A stretch of DNA of 33,304 nt from Nonlabens dokdonensis. GTDB lineage: Bacteria > Bacteroidota > Bacteroidia > Flavobacteriales > Flavobacteriaceae. Within the stretch, counting starts at the first letter, position 1; every line of letters starts with the position of its first letter. Position numbers and translations under genes: made by a program. Of this stretch, positions 1 to 7,047 are shown piece after piece. The notes beneath the pieces are model-generated. The model had not been told where the DNA came from. It searched no databases and saw only the letters and a program-made list of their open reading frames with translations. The stretch lies in the NCBI RefSeq assembly GCF_002162835.1, contig NZ_MAAX01000025.1, positions 1 to 33,304 on the forward strand. The letters are read 5' to 3'.

Positions 1-814
1 AAACTATATCAATGCGGTTTCTATGACGGTCTTCCAGTACATTATTAAAAATATAACTGGTAGAAAAGGTGTAAGCAATACATGTTAGAGCAGCAATTAC
101 ATAAAGGTAAACTCTAGGTTTAGGAAGACGCTTTTTGTGTTTCCGCTTTCGCGAAAGCAAATACATAAAAAATATTACCGATAAAATAATAAGGATAATC
201 CATCCTAGATGTATCACGAGAGCTCCCAGAAATAGAGCTAAAGCAATAACTCCTAAACTTAAATACCATGGCGATAATCCTTCTCTGTGTAATGCAAAGA
301 AGAATGCTGCATAAATCAAGGCGCTTCCTGGATCTGGTTGTGGTATGATGAGTAAAGCTGGCAAAGCAATTATTCCTGCAACGATCATAAAATCCCTAAC
401 GTTTTTTAAAGAGACGTCGAGCTGGCTGAGAAACTTTGCCACTGCTAGAGCAGTTGCAAATTTTGCAAATTCACTGGGTTGAAAGGTGAAAGAACCGATG
501 GGATACCAAGAAACCGCGCCATTAACCTCTTTTCCTAACACGTATAATCCTGCAAGAGAAATCAAGGATATGACGTATATTAATCCAGCAAAGCGCTCGT
601 AAAACTTTACTTCTACAGCAAGAATGATTATGATAAATATGGTACAAACGCCTATGAATAAAAGTTGCTTCCCATATACCTGGTTAATGTCAAATATAGA
701 AGTGTATTGCGTTACTGGGGCAGCACTATAAATACTTATCAAACCTATAAATACGAGTGCAGCATAAATTAAAATGGAAATGAAATCGTATTTTGGTTTA
801 TCACCTATGGCCAT
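1..814 (-). CDS. rodA: Rod-shape-determining SEDS glycosyltransferase RodA, 3' end outside the window
   Basis: The reading frame opens at an ATG (812-814) beginning MAIGDKPKYDF and stays open to the window edge, giving about 271 residues. It is a polytopic membrane protein: hydrophobic segments begin around residues 12 and 50 and recur through about 250. QPDPGSA (159-165) matches the RodA/FtsW QPDLGTA signature, and FQPSEFAKF (111-119) is the usual SEDS FQPSE motif. RodA polymerises lipid II glycan strands in the elongasome with PBP2. The start lies one base after the stop of the PBP2 gene, the standard mrdA-rodA coupling. The C-terminal part, which should hold the catalytic aspartate loop, is outside the window. 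A copy of the GCTTTCGCGAAAGC palindrome encodes the LSRKR stretch near residue 220, in a basic cytoplasmic linker. Identification is firm; the truncation is only the window edge. Confidence 0.93.
   Translation of the reverse strand, partial: MAIGDKPKYDFISILIYAALVFIGLISIYSAAPVTQYTSIFDINQVYGKQLLFIGVCTIFIIIILAVEVKFYERFAGLIYVISLISLAGLYVLGKEVNGAVSWYPIGSFTFQPSEFAKFATALAVAKFLSQLDVSLKNVRDFMIVAGIIALPALLIIPQPDPGSALIYAAFFFALHREGLSPWYLSLGVIALALFLGALVIHLGWIILIILSVIFFMYLLSRKRKHKKRLPKPRVYLYVIAALTCIAYTFSTSYIFNNVLEDRHRNRIDIV
145..158. repeat. Palindrome copy 1 (GCTTTCGCGAAAGC), in rodA
   Basis: Perfect 14-bp self-complementary core; flanks C/A are not extended. Encodes LSRKR on the gene strand. Confidence 0.9.
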
Positions 815-815
815 T

Positions 816-2762
816 TTAATCTAAGAATTTTATTTGAAGACTATCTACGAGCTTTTGTAACGACTTTTCTTTTTGATCTGTGATAAGTCCTTGATCAATA
901 GCTTCGTTTATATTAAAAGGTTTGTTACTTATTCTTTTTGCATATTCATATTCCAGACTATGGGTGAGTAGGTAGTTTTCTAAATCTGTTCTAGTAATTT
1001 CACCTTTGATATGCTTTTCAATAAGTAAACTTGCAATTTTTGCAGCGTATCGTGAACCCCAGTATCCATTTTCTATAAACACAGCTATAGCAATTTTAGG
1101 ATCATCTTTGGGAGCAAAAGCGATAAAAACAGAATGGTCTGTGAGTTGTTTTTTTTCTCCATTGATTTTGGCAAAATTCTCTACAGTACCGGTTTTACCA
1201 CAAATTTCAATTCCTGGAATTTGAACATATTTTGCTGTCCCAGTTTTATAAACTTCATTCATTCCTTCTATGACAGGTTCAAAATGTTTTGCATCGATGG
1301 TAGTAAAGTTTTTTGTGGTGTACTTTTCATTACTTATGGGTGCTCCATTCATCTCTTTGATAATATGAGGGCGATAATAAAAACCGCGATTTGCGATAGC
1401 AGCAGTCATATTAGCCAGTTGAATAGGTGTAACGGCTACTTCTCCTTGTCCTATTGCATTTGAAATCGTGGTAGGAGCATACCACTTATATTTATACTGA
1501 GAGGTATAGTAATCTCCATCTGGTATGCGGCCCGGCTGGCCTACTGGTAAATCGTATCCTAGGTAATCGCCCAGACCAAAACTAGTGACATGGTCGTGCC
1601 ATATGTCCATTCCTTCAGGAGCTGTATTTTCGCTTTCAATTATTCTACGATAGACTTGAGCAAAATAGGAGTTACAACTTTCAGCAATTCCTCTATTAAG
1701 AGCCAGTGGACTTGCATGAGCATGACAGCCTAGTTTTTTCTTTCCTCCGTAATTGTAACCATGATTACAACTGAATCTTTCTTGAGGAGTAACGACTCCT
1801 TCTTGTAAACCTACTAGCGCATTTATAACTTTAAAGGGTGAGCCTGGTGCATACTGACCTTGTAAAACTCTATTTACATCAGGTAGCCTTATCGTATCTC
1901 TAAGTATGGCGTTGATATTCTTAGATCTGTCACGACCCATTAATAGACTTGGGTCATAATTAGGAGCGGTGACTAAGGTGAGGATTTCACCTGTTTTAGG
2001 TTCAATCGCAACTATTCCACCACGTTTGTTGATCATAAGTTTTTCAGCATATTCTTGTAGTTCTTTATCGAGTGTCACGGTTAAGTCCGTTCCTGCTATA
2101 GGAGCTACATCGTTTGCTCCATTTTTATAAGATTCTATAGCCCTACCATAATGATCTCTGGTATATTTTTTATATCCTTTTTTACCTCTTAGTTCTTTTT
2201 CATATTGCAACTCTATACCACTTTTACCAGCTAGATCACCTTGTACGTAATAATCATCTTTTTTAATGGTACGCTGATTTACCTCTCTTATGTAGCCTAA
2301 AACACTTGCACTATGGTCTACTAGGTATTTGCGCAATGATCGTCTTTGAATATAAAAACCTGGAAACTTTCTGAGTTGCTCTTGTAACGGTGCGTATTCT
2401 TCTTGTGTCAATTGAGGAATAATAACGCTAGCTTGTTTTCTGGACCATTTACTAGCGTCTGCCAGCTTTTTTTCTAACCTAGACTTTTCAATTTTTAAAA
2501 GTTTAGATAATGCAGTTAAGTTCACTTCTCCAGTTTCTCTAGGTATCACCATAACGTCATAAGCTACTTGGTTTGCTACCATTAATTTGCCGTTGCGGTC
2601 ATATATAAAACCACGTTCTGGATACTGAAATACTGTTTTAACGGAGTTATTCTCTGCTTCTAATGATAATTCATCAGATATGATAAGTTGTAGATATATC
2701 ATTCTCCCTAAAAAAATGATTCCTACTAATGTAACTATAGTTATAAGCAATAATTTTCTCAT
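816..2762 (-). CDS. mrdA: Penicillin-binding protein 2, elongasome transpeptidase
   Basis: This 648-residue class B PBP cross-links new peptidoglycan during cell elongation. It has one N-terminal membrane anchor (about 3-26), a dimerisation/pedestal region starting PERGFIYDRNG (48-58), and a transpeptidase domain with all three active-site motifs: SPFK (nucleophile S308, K311), SCN (362-364) and KTGT (523-526). An earlier KTGTA at 506-510 is a chance look-alike. Length and order fit the family. The start ATG overlaps the mreD stop by four bases (ATGA) and rodA begins one base after its stop, so translation of mreD-mrdA-rodA is probably coupled. The C-terminal tail after about residue 590 is charged and not obviously part of the catalytic fold. 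Confidence 0.96.
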   Translation of the reverse strand: MRKLLLITIVTLVGIIFLGRMIYLQLIISDELSLEAENNSVKTVFQYPERGFIYDRNGKLMVANQVAYDVMVIPRETGEVNLTALSKLLKIEKSRLEKKLADASKWSRKQASVIIPQLTQEEYAPLQEQLRKFPGFYIQRRSLRKYLVDHSASVLGYIREVNQRTIKKDDYYVQGDLAGKSGIELQYEKELRGKKGYKKYTRDHYGRAIESYKNGANDVAPIAGTDLTVTLDKELQEYAEKLMINKRGGIVAIEPKTGEILTLVTAPNYDPSLLMGRDRSKNINAILRDTIRLPDVNRVLQGQYAPGSPFKVINALVGLQEGVVTPQERFSCNHGYNYGGKKKLGCHAHASPLALNRGIAESCNSYFAQVYRRIIESENTAPEGMDIWHDHVTSFGLGDYLGYDLPVGQPGRIPDGDYYTSQYKYKWYAPTTISNAIGQGEVAVTPIQLANMTAAIANRGFYYRPHIIKEMNGAPISNEKYTTKNFTTIDAKHFEPVIEGMNEVYKTGTAKYVQIPGIEICGKTGTVENFAKINGEKKQLTDHSVFIAFAPKDDPKIAIAVFIENGYWGSRYAAKIASLLIEKHIKGEITRTDLENYLLTHSLEYEYAKRISNKPFNINEAIDQGLITDQKEKSLQKLVDSLQIKFLD

Positions 2763-3268
2763 GACTTTACTCTACTTTTAAATAGAGCTAATATTATACA
2801 GTTAACGACTAAGGTAGCCGCGCCTATGCTCAACGTTAGTTTAAGAGTATAGAGTATTTGAGAACCGTTAAATATTACTAGCGAAAAGAAAATTACGTGA
2901 TGAACTATGATACAAAATAAGAGGAGTAACAACAGTCTGTCCATACTAGTCTTAAGGACCTTGATGTTTTTCATTTTGTAGCTTTCACCATAAACTAACC
3001 GCAACCAGATAGGTCTGGTAAATGCTAGGGTTACGCAAGCAGCAGCATGAGCACCACCAGTATCTTGAAAAGTGTCAAGAATTATTCCTAGTAGAAAACT
3101 AATAAGCATGATGTCCCATCTTTTATTCTCTATGGGATATAGAATGATGAATAAAAGATAAACCATAGGATTAATAAAGCCTAAGAAATTGATTTGATCA
3201 AATAGAAATATTTGAAAAAATAGAAGACTTATAAAACGAACGATATTTGTAAGGAGATCTTTATTCAT
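2759..3268 (-). CDS. mreD: Rod-shape-determining membrane protein MreD
   Basis: A 169-residue, strongly hydrophobic protein with about five membrane segments. It carries the family-like sequence LLGIILDTFQDTGGAHAAA in its middle. MreD is a small inner-membrane partner of MreC in the elongasome. Sequence conservation in MreD is low, so the call rests on size, membrane topology, this motif and position between mreC and mrdA. The start overlaps the end of mreC by eight bases and its stop overlaps the mrdA start by four, a tightly coupled arrangement. Confidence 0.9.
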   Translation of the reverse strand: MNKDLLTNIVRFISLLFFQIFLFDQINFLGFINPMVYLLFIILYPIENKRWDIMLISFLLGIILDTFQDTGGAHAAACVTLAFTRPIWLRLVYGESYKMKNIKVLKTSMDRLLLLLLFCIIVHHVIFFSLVIFNGSQILYTLKLTLSIGAATLVVNCIILALFKSRVKS

Positions 3269-4088
3269 TAGTTCCTAAAGTGTCGATTTCTTGTATTGCC
3301 TTTTGATCTCTATTCTTAATCACATAAATATGGTCCAGATCTGTCATGTCATTAAACAAGCGTACCGTTATTTTGTACCTAGAACCATTTTCAACAAGCT
3401 GAGCATCTTGAACCTCGCCTATCAAAATATCTGAGGGAAACAATGTGGATTGCTTTCCAGTGATTATCGTGTCACCTTTTTTAACTTGAGCAAGTCTTGG
3501 GACGTCTTCTAAACTCATTACATAAGGATCATAGCCATCCCATTTTAATGACCCTATAGTGGATGTACCTTTAATTTGAGCATTTAGAGAAATTTGAGAA
3601 TTAAGAATGGAAATCACTCTAGAAAACTTCTCATTGCTACGGTCCGTGACACCTACAATTCCTGAGGTAGAAATAACACCCATATCTGGTTGAATGCCTT
3701 GGTTAGCTCCTATATCTATTGTGATGTAATTATCTGATTTATAAAAATCATTTTTAATTACTCTAGCTGGGAAAATGTTGTAAGGAATACTGTCAGTAAA
3801 AGTTAGGGTAGTTTCTTTACCTAATAAAGTGTCACCTATTTCAAGTAACCTCATTCTTAGGGAAGCATTTTCTTCACTTAATTTTTTATTGTGGTTAATA
3901 AGATCAAAATAATCATAAACACCATTTCTTGTACTTAGAATTCCTCCTGTAATTTTACCAGTAGAATGAATTGTTGTACTGCGATGGTAATCGTGAGATT
4001 GAATAGTAAAGGTTACTGCAATCACCATTAAAAATAGATACAACAACAAGTTTCTGTATTTGATCAGAAAATTGAATATTTGTTGCAT
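3261..4088 (-). CDS. mreC: Rod-shape-determining protein MreC
   Basis: A 275-residue bitopic protein: short cytoplasmic N-terminus, one membrane segment at about 12-29, a likely coiled coil (about 62-90, KKLSEENASLRMRLLEIGD), then a periplasmic beta-rich domain. MYIS-like family features include ITIDIGANQGIQPDMGVIS and VTDRSNEKFSRVISILN, typical of the MreC core. MreC scaffolds PBP2/RodA and links them to MreB filaments. It starts 30 bp after mreB and overlaps mreD, consistent with one transcript. Confidence 0.94.
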   Translation of the reverse strand: MQQIFNFLIKYRNLLLYLFLMVIAVTFTIQSHDYHRSTTIHSTGKITGGILSTRNGVYDYFDLINHNKKLSEENASLRMRLLEIGDTLLGKETTLTFTDSIPYNIFPARVIKNDFYKSDNYITIDIGANQGIQPDMGVISTSGIVGVTDRSNEKFSRVISILNSQISLNAQIKGTSTIGSLKWDGYDPYVMSLEDVPRLAQVKKGDTIITGKQSTLFPSDILIGEVQDAQLVENGSRYKITVRLFNDMTDLDHIYVIKNRDQKAIQEIDTLGTNE

Positions 4089-4118
4089 GTGGTAATTTCA
4101 ATAAGTTAGGGTTAAATC

Positions 4119-5153
4119 TTAGTATTTATTTGCTAGAACACTCTTGTATTTGTCTAAATTCTTGAGTGTGAGTCCAGTTCCTCTTACTACTGCTCGTAAG
4201 GGATCCTCTGCAATATATACTGGTAAGTCTGTCTTTTGAGATAACCTTTTATCAAGTCCTCGCAACATAGAACCTCCACCTGCTAGGTAGATACCTGTGT
4301 TATAAATATCTGCTGCAAGTTCTGGTGGAGTTTGAGATAAGGTTTCCATAACAGCATCTTCTACTCTTAGAATAGATTTGTCTAACGCTTTTGCAATCTC
4401 CCTATAACCTATCTTAACTTCCTTAGGTTTACCAGTAAGTAAATCACGTCCTTGTACACTCATTTCCTCTGGCGGAACTTCTAAGTCTTCTGTAGCTGCA
4501 CCTATTTGAATTTTAATTTTCTCTGCGGTGCGCTCACCTACGTATAAGTTGTGTTGGGTACGCATGTAGTAAACTATATCATTTGTGAAGACATCACCTG
4601 CAATTTTTACAGATTTATCACACACGATTCCACCTAAAGCAATGACTGCGATTTCTGTTGTACCACCACCTATATCTACTATCATGTTACCTTTAGGTTG
4701 CATAATGTCTACACCTATACCTATCGCAGCAGCCATAGGCTCATGTATCAAATACACTTCTTTTCCGTTTACCCTTTCAGCACTATCCTTAACGGCTCTC
4801 ATTTCTACTTCGGTAATACCAGAAGGAATGCATATAACCATTCTCAAAGAAGGTGCAAACCATCTTTTTTTCAATGCTGGAATTTCCTTGATGAACATGG
4901 AGATCATCTTTTCACTAGCATCAAAATCTGCAATCACACCATCCTTAAGCGGGCGTATGGTTTTTATATTTTCATGAGTTTTTCCCTGCATCATCGCAGC
5001 TTCTTTTCCTACCGCAATAATTTTACCAGTACTTCTATCACGAGCGACTATCGATGGACTGTCTACAACAACTTTACCGTTATGAACAATTAAGGTATTT
5101 GCCGTACCAAGGTCGATGGCAATATCTTCAGTAAGGAAATCAAAAAATCCCAT
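4119..5153 (-). CDS. mreB: Actin-like cytoskeletal ATPase MreB
   Basis: A 344-residue actin-fold ATPase that forms membrane-bound filaments directing cell-wall elongation. Phosphate-1 motif DLGTANT (14-20), phosphate-2 motif DIGGGTTE (160-167) and adenosine motif AGGGS (291-295) are all present, and the length is typical. The N-terminal MGFFDFL could act as a short amphipathic membrane-binding helix (inference). It is the first gene of the mre-mrd operon; a TAnnTTTG-type box lies 39 bp upstream, so the operon may have its own promoter in addition to read-through from purH, 54 bp away. Confidence 0.97.
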   Translation of the reverse strand: MGFFDFLTEDIAIDLGTANTLIVHNGKVVVDSPSIVARDRSTGKIIAVGKEAAMMQGKTHENIKTIRPLKDGVIADFDASEKMISMFIKEIPALKKRWFAPSLRMVICIPSGITEVEMRAVKDSAERVNGKEVYLIHEPMAAAIGIGVDIMQPKGNMIVDIGGGTTEIAVIALGGIVCDKSVKIAGDVFTNDIVYYMRTQHNLYVGERTAEKIKIQIGAATEDLEVPPEEMSVQGRDLLTGKPKEVKIGYREIAKALDKSILRVEDAVMETLSQTPPELAADIYNTGIYLAGGGSMLRGLDKRLSQKTDLPVYIAEDPLRAVVRGTGLTLKNLDKYKSVLANKY

Positions 5154-5191
5154 AAATAATTTGTAGAAAAGCGTTAATAATTAGGGTGTAG

Positions 5192-5199
5192 CAAAGTTA
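5192..5199 (-). promoter_or_regulatory. Candidate -7 promoter box for mreB
   Basis: On the minus strand this reads TAACTTTG, matching the Bacteroidota -7 consensus TAnnTTTG, 39 bp before the mreB ATG. I see no good TTG at the expected -33 spacing, which would fall inside the purH end. Moderate support only. Confidence 0.45.
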
Positions 5200-5207
5200 A
5201 GATAAAT

Positions 5208-6758
5208 CTAGTGTTTAAAATGCCTTGTGCCTGTGAAAACCATCGCAATATTATTATCGTTACAATAATCAATAGATAATTGATCTTTAATAGAACCACC
5301 AGGTTGAATTACAGCTGCTATTCCAGCATTATCTGCTATTTCTACACAATCAGGAAATGGGAAGAATGCATCACTTGCCATTACCGCTCCTTTTAAATCA
5401 AAATTAAATGAGTTAGCCTTGTGAATTGCCTGGTTCAACGCGTCTACACGAGAAGTCTGACCGGTACCACTAGCGCAAAGTTGTTTGTTTTTTGCAAGTA
5501 CTATAGTATTAGATTTTGTATGCTTACACAATTTAGAAGCAAATAGTAAATCGCTTATTTGTTCTTCTGTAGCTTCTAAAGTGGTAGCTTGTTTCAACTC
5601 AGATGCTGCATCAGTTTTAAGATTTGCATCCTGAACTAGAAAACCATTTAAGGACGCTCTAACTTCTAATTTGTTAGTATCTCGCTTTCGCGAAAGCGCA
5701 CCATCCACTAACTCCAGCATGATACGGTTTTTCTTACCTTTAAGGATTTCTAATGCATCAGCAGCAAAGGAAGGGGCGATTACGACCTCACAAAAAAGCT
5801 TGTGTATCTCTGCAGCAGTGTCAGCATCTATTTCAGTATTTGAAATCAATATTCCTCCAAAAGCAGAAACTGGATCTCCAGCAAGTGCATCTACATATGC
5901 CTTATAAATAGTGTCTCTTTGAGCGACACCACATGCATTATTATGTTTAAAAATGGCAAATGTAGGTGCGTCGTTAACAAACTCACTCATTAAGTTAACA
6001 GCTGCGTCTACGTCAAGTAGATTGTTGTAGGATAACTCTTTACCGTGGTGCTTAATAAACATTTCATTAAAGTCACCGTAAAACCATCCTCTTTGATGAG
6101 GGTTTTCTCCGTAACGCAATGGCATAACATTTTGCTCACTTATTTTAAGAGCTTTTGTAGATGAGTCACCTGAAAAATAGTTGTAGATCGCACTATCGTA
6201 ATGCGATGAAACGTTAAAACAAGTAGTAGCAAACTCCTTGCGCTGCCCAAGTGAAGTTGTTCCATTGCCAGACTCTAATACCTCTAGCAATTTGCTATAA
6301 TCGTCTACGGTACCTACACACAAAGTATCTTTATAATTTTTTGCACCGGCACGAATTAAAGAGATTCCTCCTATATCAATTTTTTCAATAATATCTTGCT
6401 CTTCTGCTCCACTAGCAACTGTTTTTTCAAAAGGATATAAATCTACTATTACAATATCAATTTGAGGAATTTCAAATTCATTTAATTGGGCTTCATCACC
6501 TTCATGGTTGCGTCTGTTAAGAATTCCTCCAAATACTTTAGGGTGCAATGTTTTAACACGGCCACCTAGTATAGACGGATAGGAGGTTACATCTTCCACT
6601 GGTATTACATTTATTCCTAAATCAGTTATAAATTTTTCTGTTCCTCCTGTAGAATAGATAGTGATTCCTAAATCATTCATTTTTTGAACGATAGGAGCGA
6701 GTCCTTCTTTATTAAAAACAGAGATTAAGGCGCTTTTTGCAGAAATGTTATTGCTCAT
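5208..6758 (-). CDS. purH: Bifunctional AICAR transformylase / IMP cyclohydrolase
   Basis: A 516-residue enzyme catalysing the last two steps of de novo IMP synthesis. The N-terminal cyclohydrolase domain (about 1-150) shows RVKTLHPKVFGGIL (67-80) and the C-terminal transformylase domain shows LRYGENPHQ (214-222) and KHNNACG (271-277), whose Lys-His pair is catalytic in the family. Length is normal. A copy of the GCTTTCGCGAAAGC palindrome encodes LSRKR at about residues 354-359, within the transformylase half, in a spot that appears to be a variable surface loop (inference). purH immediately precedes mreB on the same strand. A TAnnTTTG box and a direct repeat lie upstream. Confidence 0.97.
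   Translation of the reverse strand: MSNNISAKSALISVFNKEGLAPIVQKMNDLGITIYSTGGTEKFITDLGINVIPVEDVTSYPSILGGRVKTLHPKVFGGILNRRNHEGDEAQLNEFEIPQIDIVIVDLYPFEKTVASGAEEQDIIEKIDIGGISLIRAGAKNYKDTLCVGTVDDYSKLLEVLESGNGTTSLGQRKEFATTCFNVSSHYDSAIYNYFSGDSSTKALKISEQNVMPLRYGENPHQRGWFYGDFNEMFIKHHGKELSYNNLLDVDAAVNLMSEFVNDAPTFAIFKHNNACGVAQRDTIYKAYVDALAGDPVSAFGGILISNTEIDADTAAEIHKLFCEVVIAPSFAADALEILKGKKNRIMLELVDGALSRKRDTNKLEVRASLNGFLVQDANLKTDAASELKQATTLEATEEQISDLLFASKLCKHTKSNTIVLAKNKQLCASGTGQTSRVDALNQAIHKANSFNFDLKGAVMASDAFFPFPDCVEIADNAGIAAVIQPGGSIKDQLSIDYCNDNNIAMVFTGTRHFKH
5683..5698. repeat. Palindrome copy 2, in purH
   Basis: Extended 16-bp form CGCTTTCGCGAAAGCG. Encodes LSRKR. Confidence 0.9.
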
Positions 6759-6790
6759 GGGGTGATTATATAAGTAATATTGGAAAGGTG

Positions 6791-6798
6791 CAAAAGTA
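6791..6798 (-). promoter_or_regulatory. Candidate -7 promoter box for purH
   Basis: Minus-strand TACTTTTG matches TAnnTTTG and sits 33 bp before the purH ATG, the same geometry as the mreB box. No clear -33 TTG is visible. It overlaps the first unit of a near-perfect direct repeat. Confidence 0.5.
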
Positions 6799-6846
6799 AT
6801 TAATTGATACGGTTAATTGTTTGAAGTCGCTGTAATTAATCGATAC
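6796..6846. repeat. 15-bp direct repeat upstream of purH
   Basis: GTAATTAATTGATAC at 6796-6810 recurs as GTAATTAATCGATAC at 6832-6846, one mismatch, with starts 36 bp apart. The pair sits in the divergent purH/protease spacer (6759-7047, 289 bp) and the first unit touches the purH -7 box, so it could be an operator. The rest of the spacer is AT-rich and shows no gene. Confidence 0.5.
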
Positions 6847-7047
6847 TTTTTCACACTTAAAATATAGAAGATTAAAAAATTATTGTTCAATTTAATATGC
6901 TTGTTATTTGAATCGAACTTAAACATATCAGTTTTTTAAGGATTTATTAACATGTTAATTGCATATATACATCCGTTAAAAACGTAAATAATCTAAAATA
7001 CATGCTATTCTTTATATATTTTAGCAAATCTTAAAAAAAACCTAAGG

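Noticed and set aside
1134-1463. A 109-residue plus-strand frame inside mrdA
   Set aside because: Antisense shadow of a gene with full PBP2 motifs; no recognisable product.
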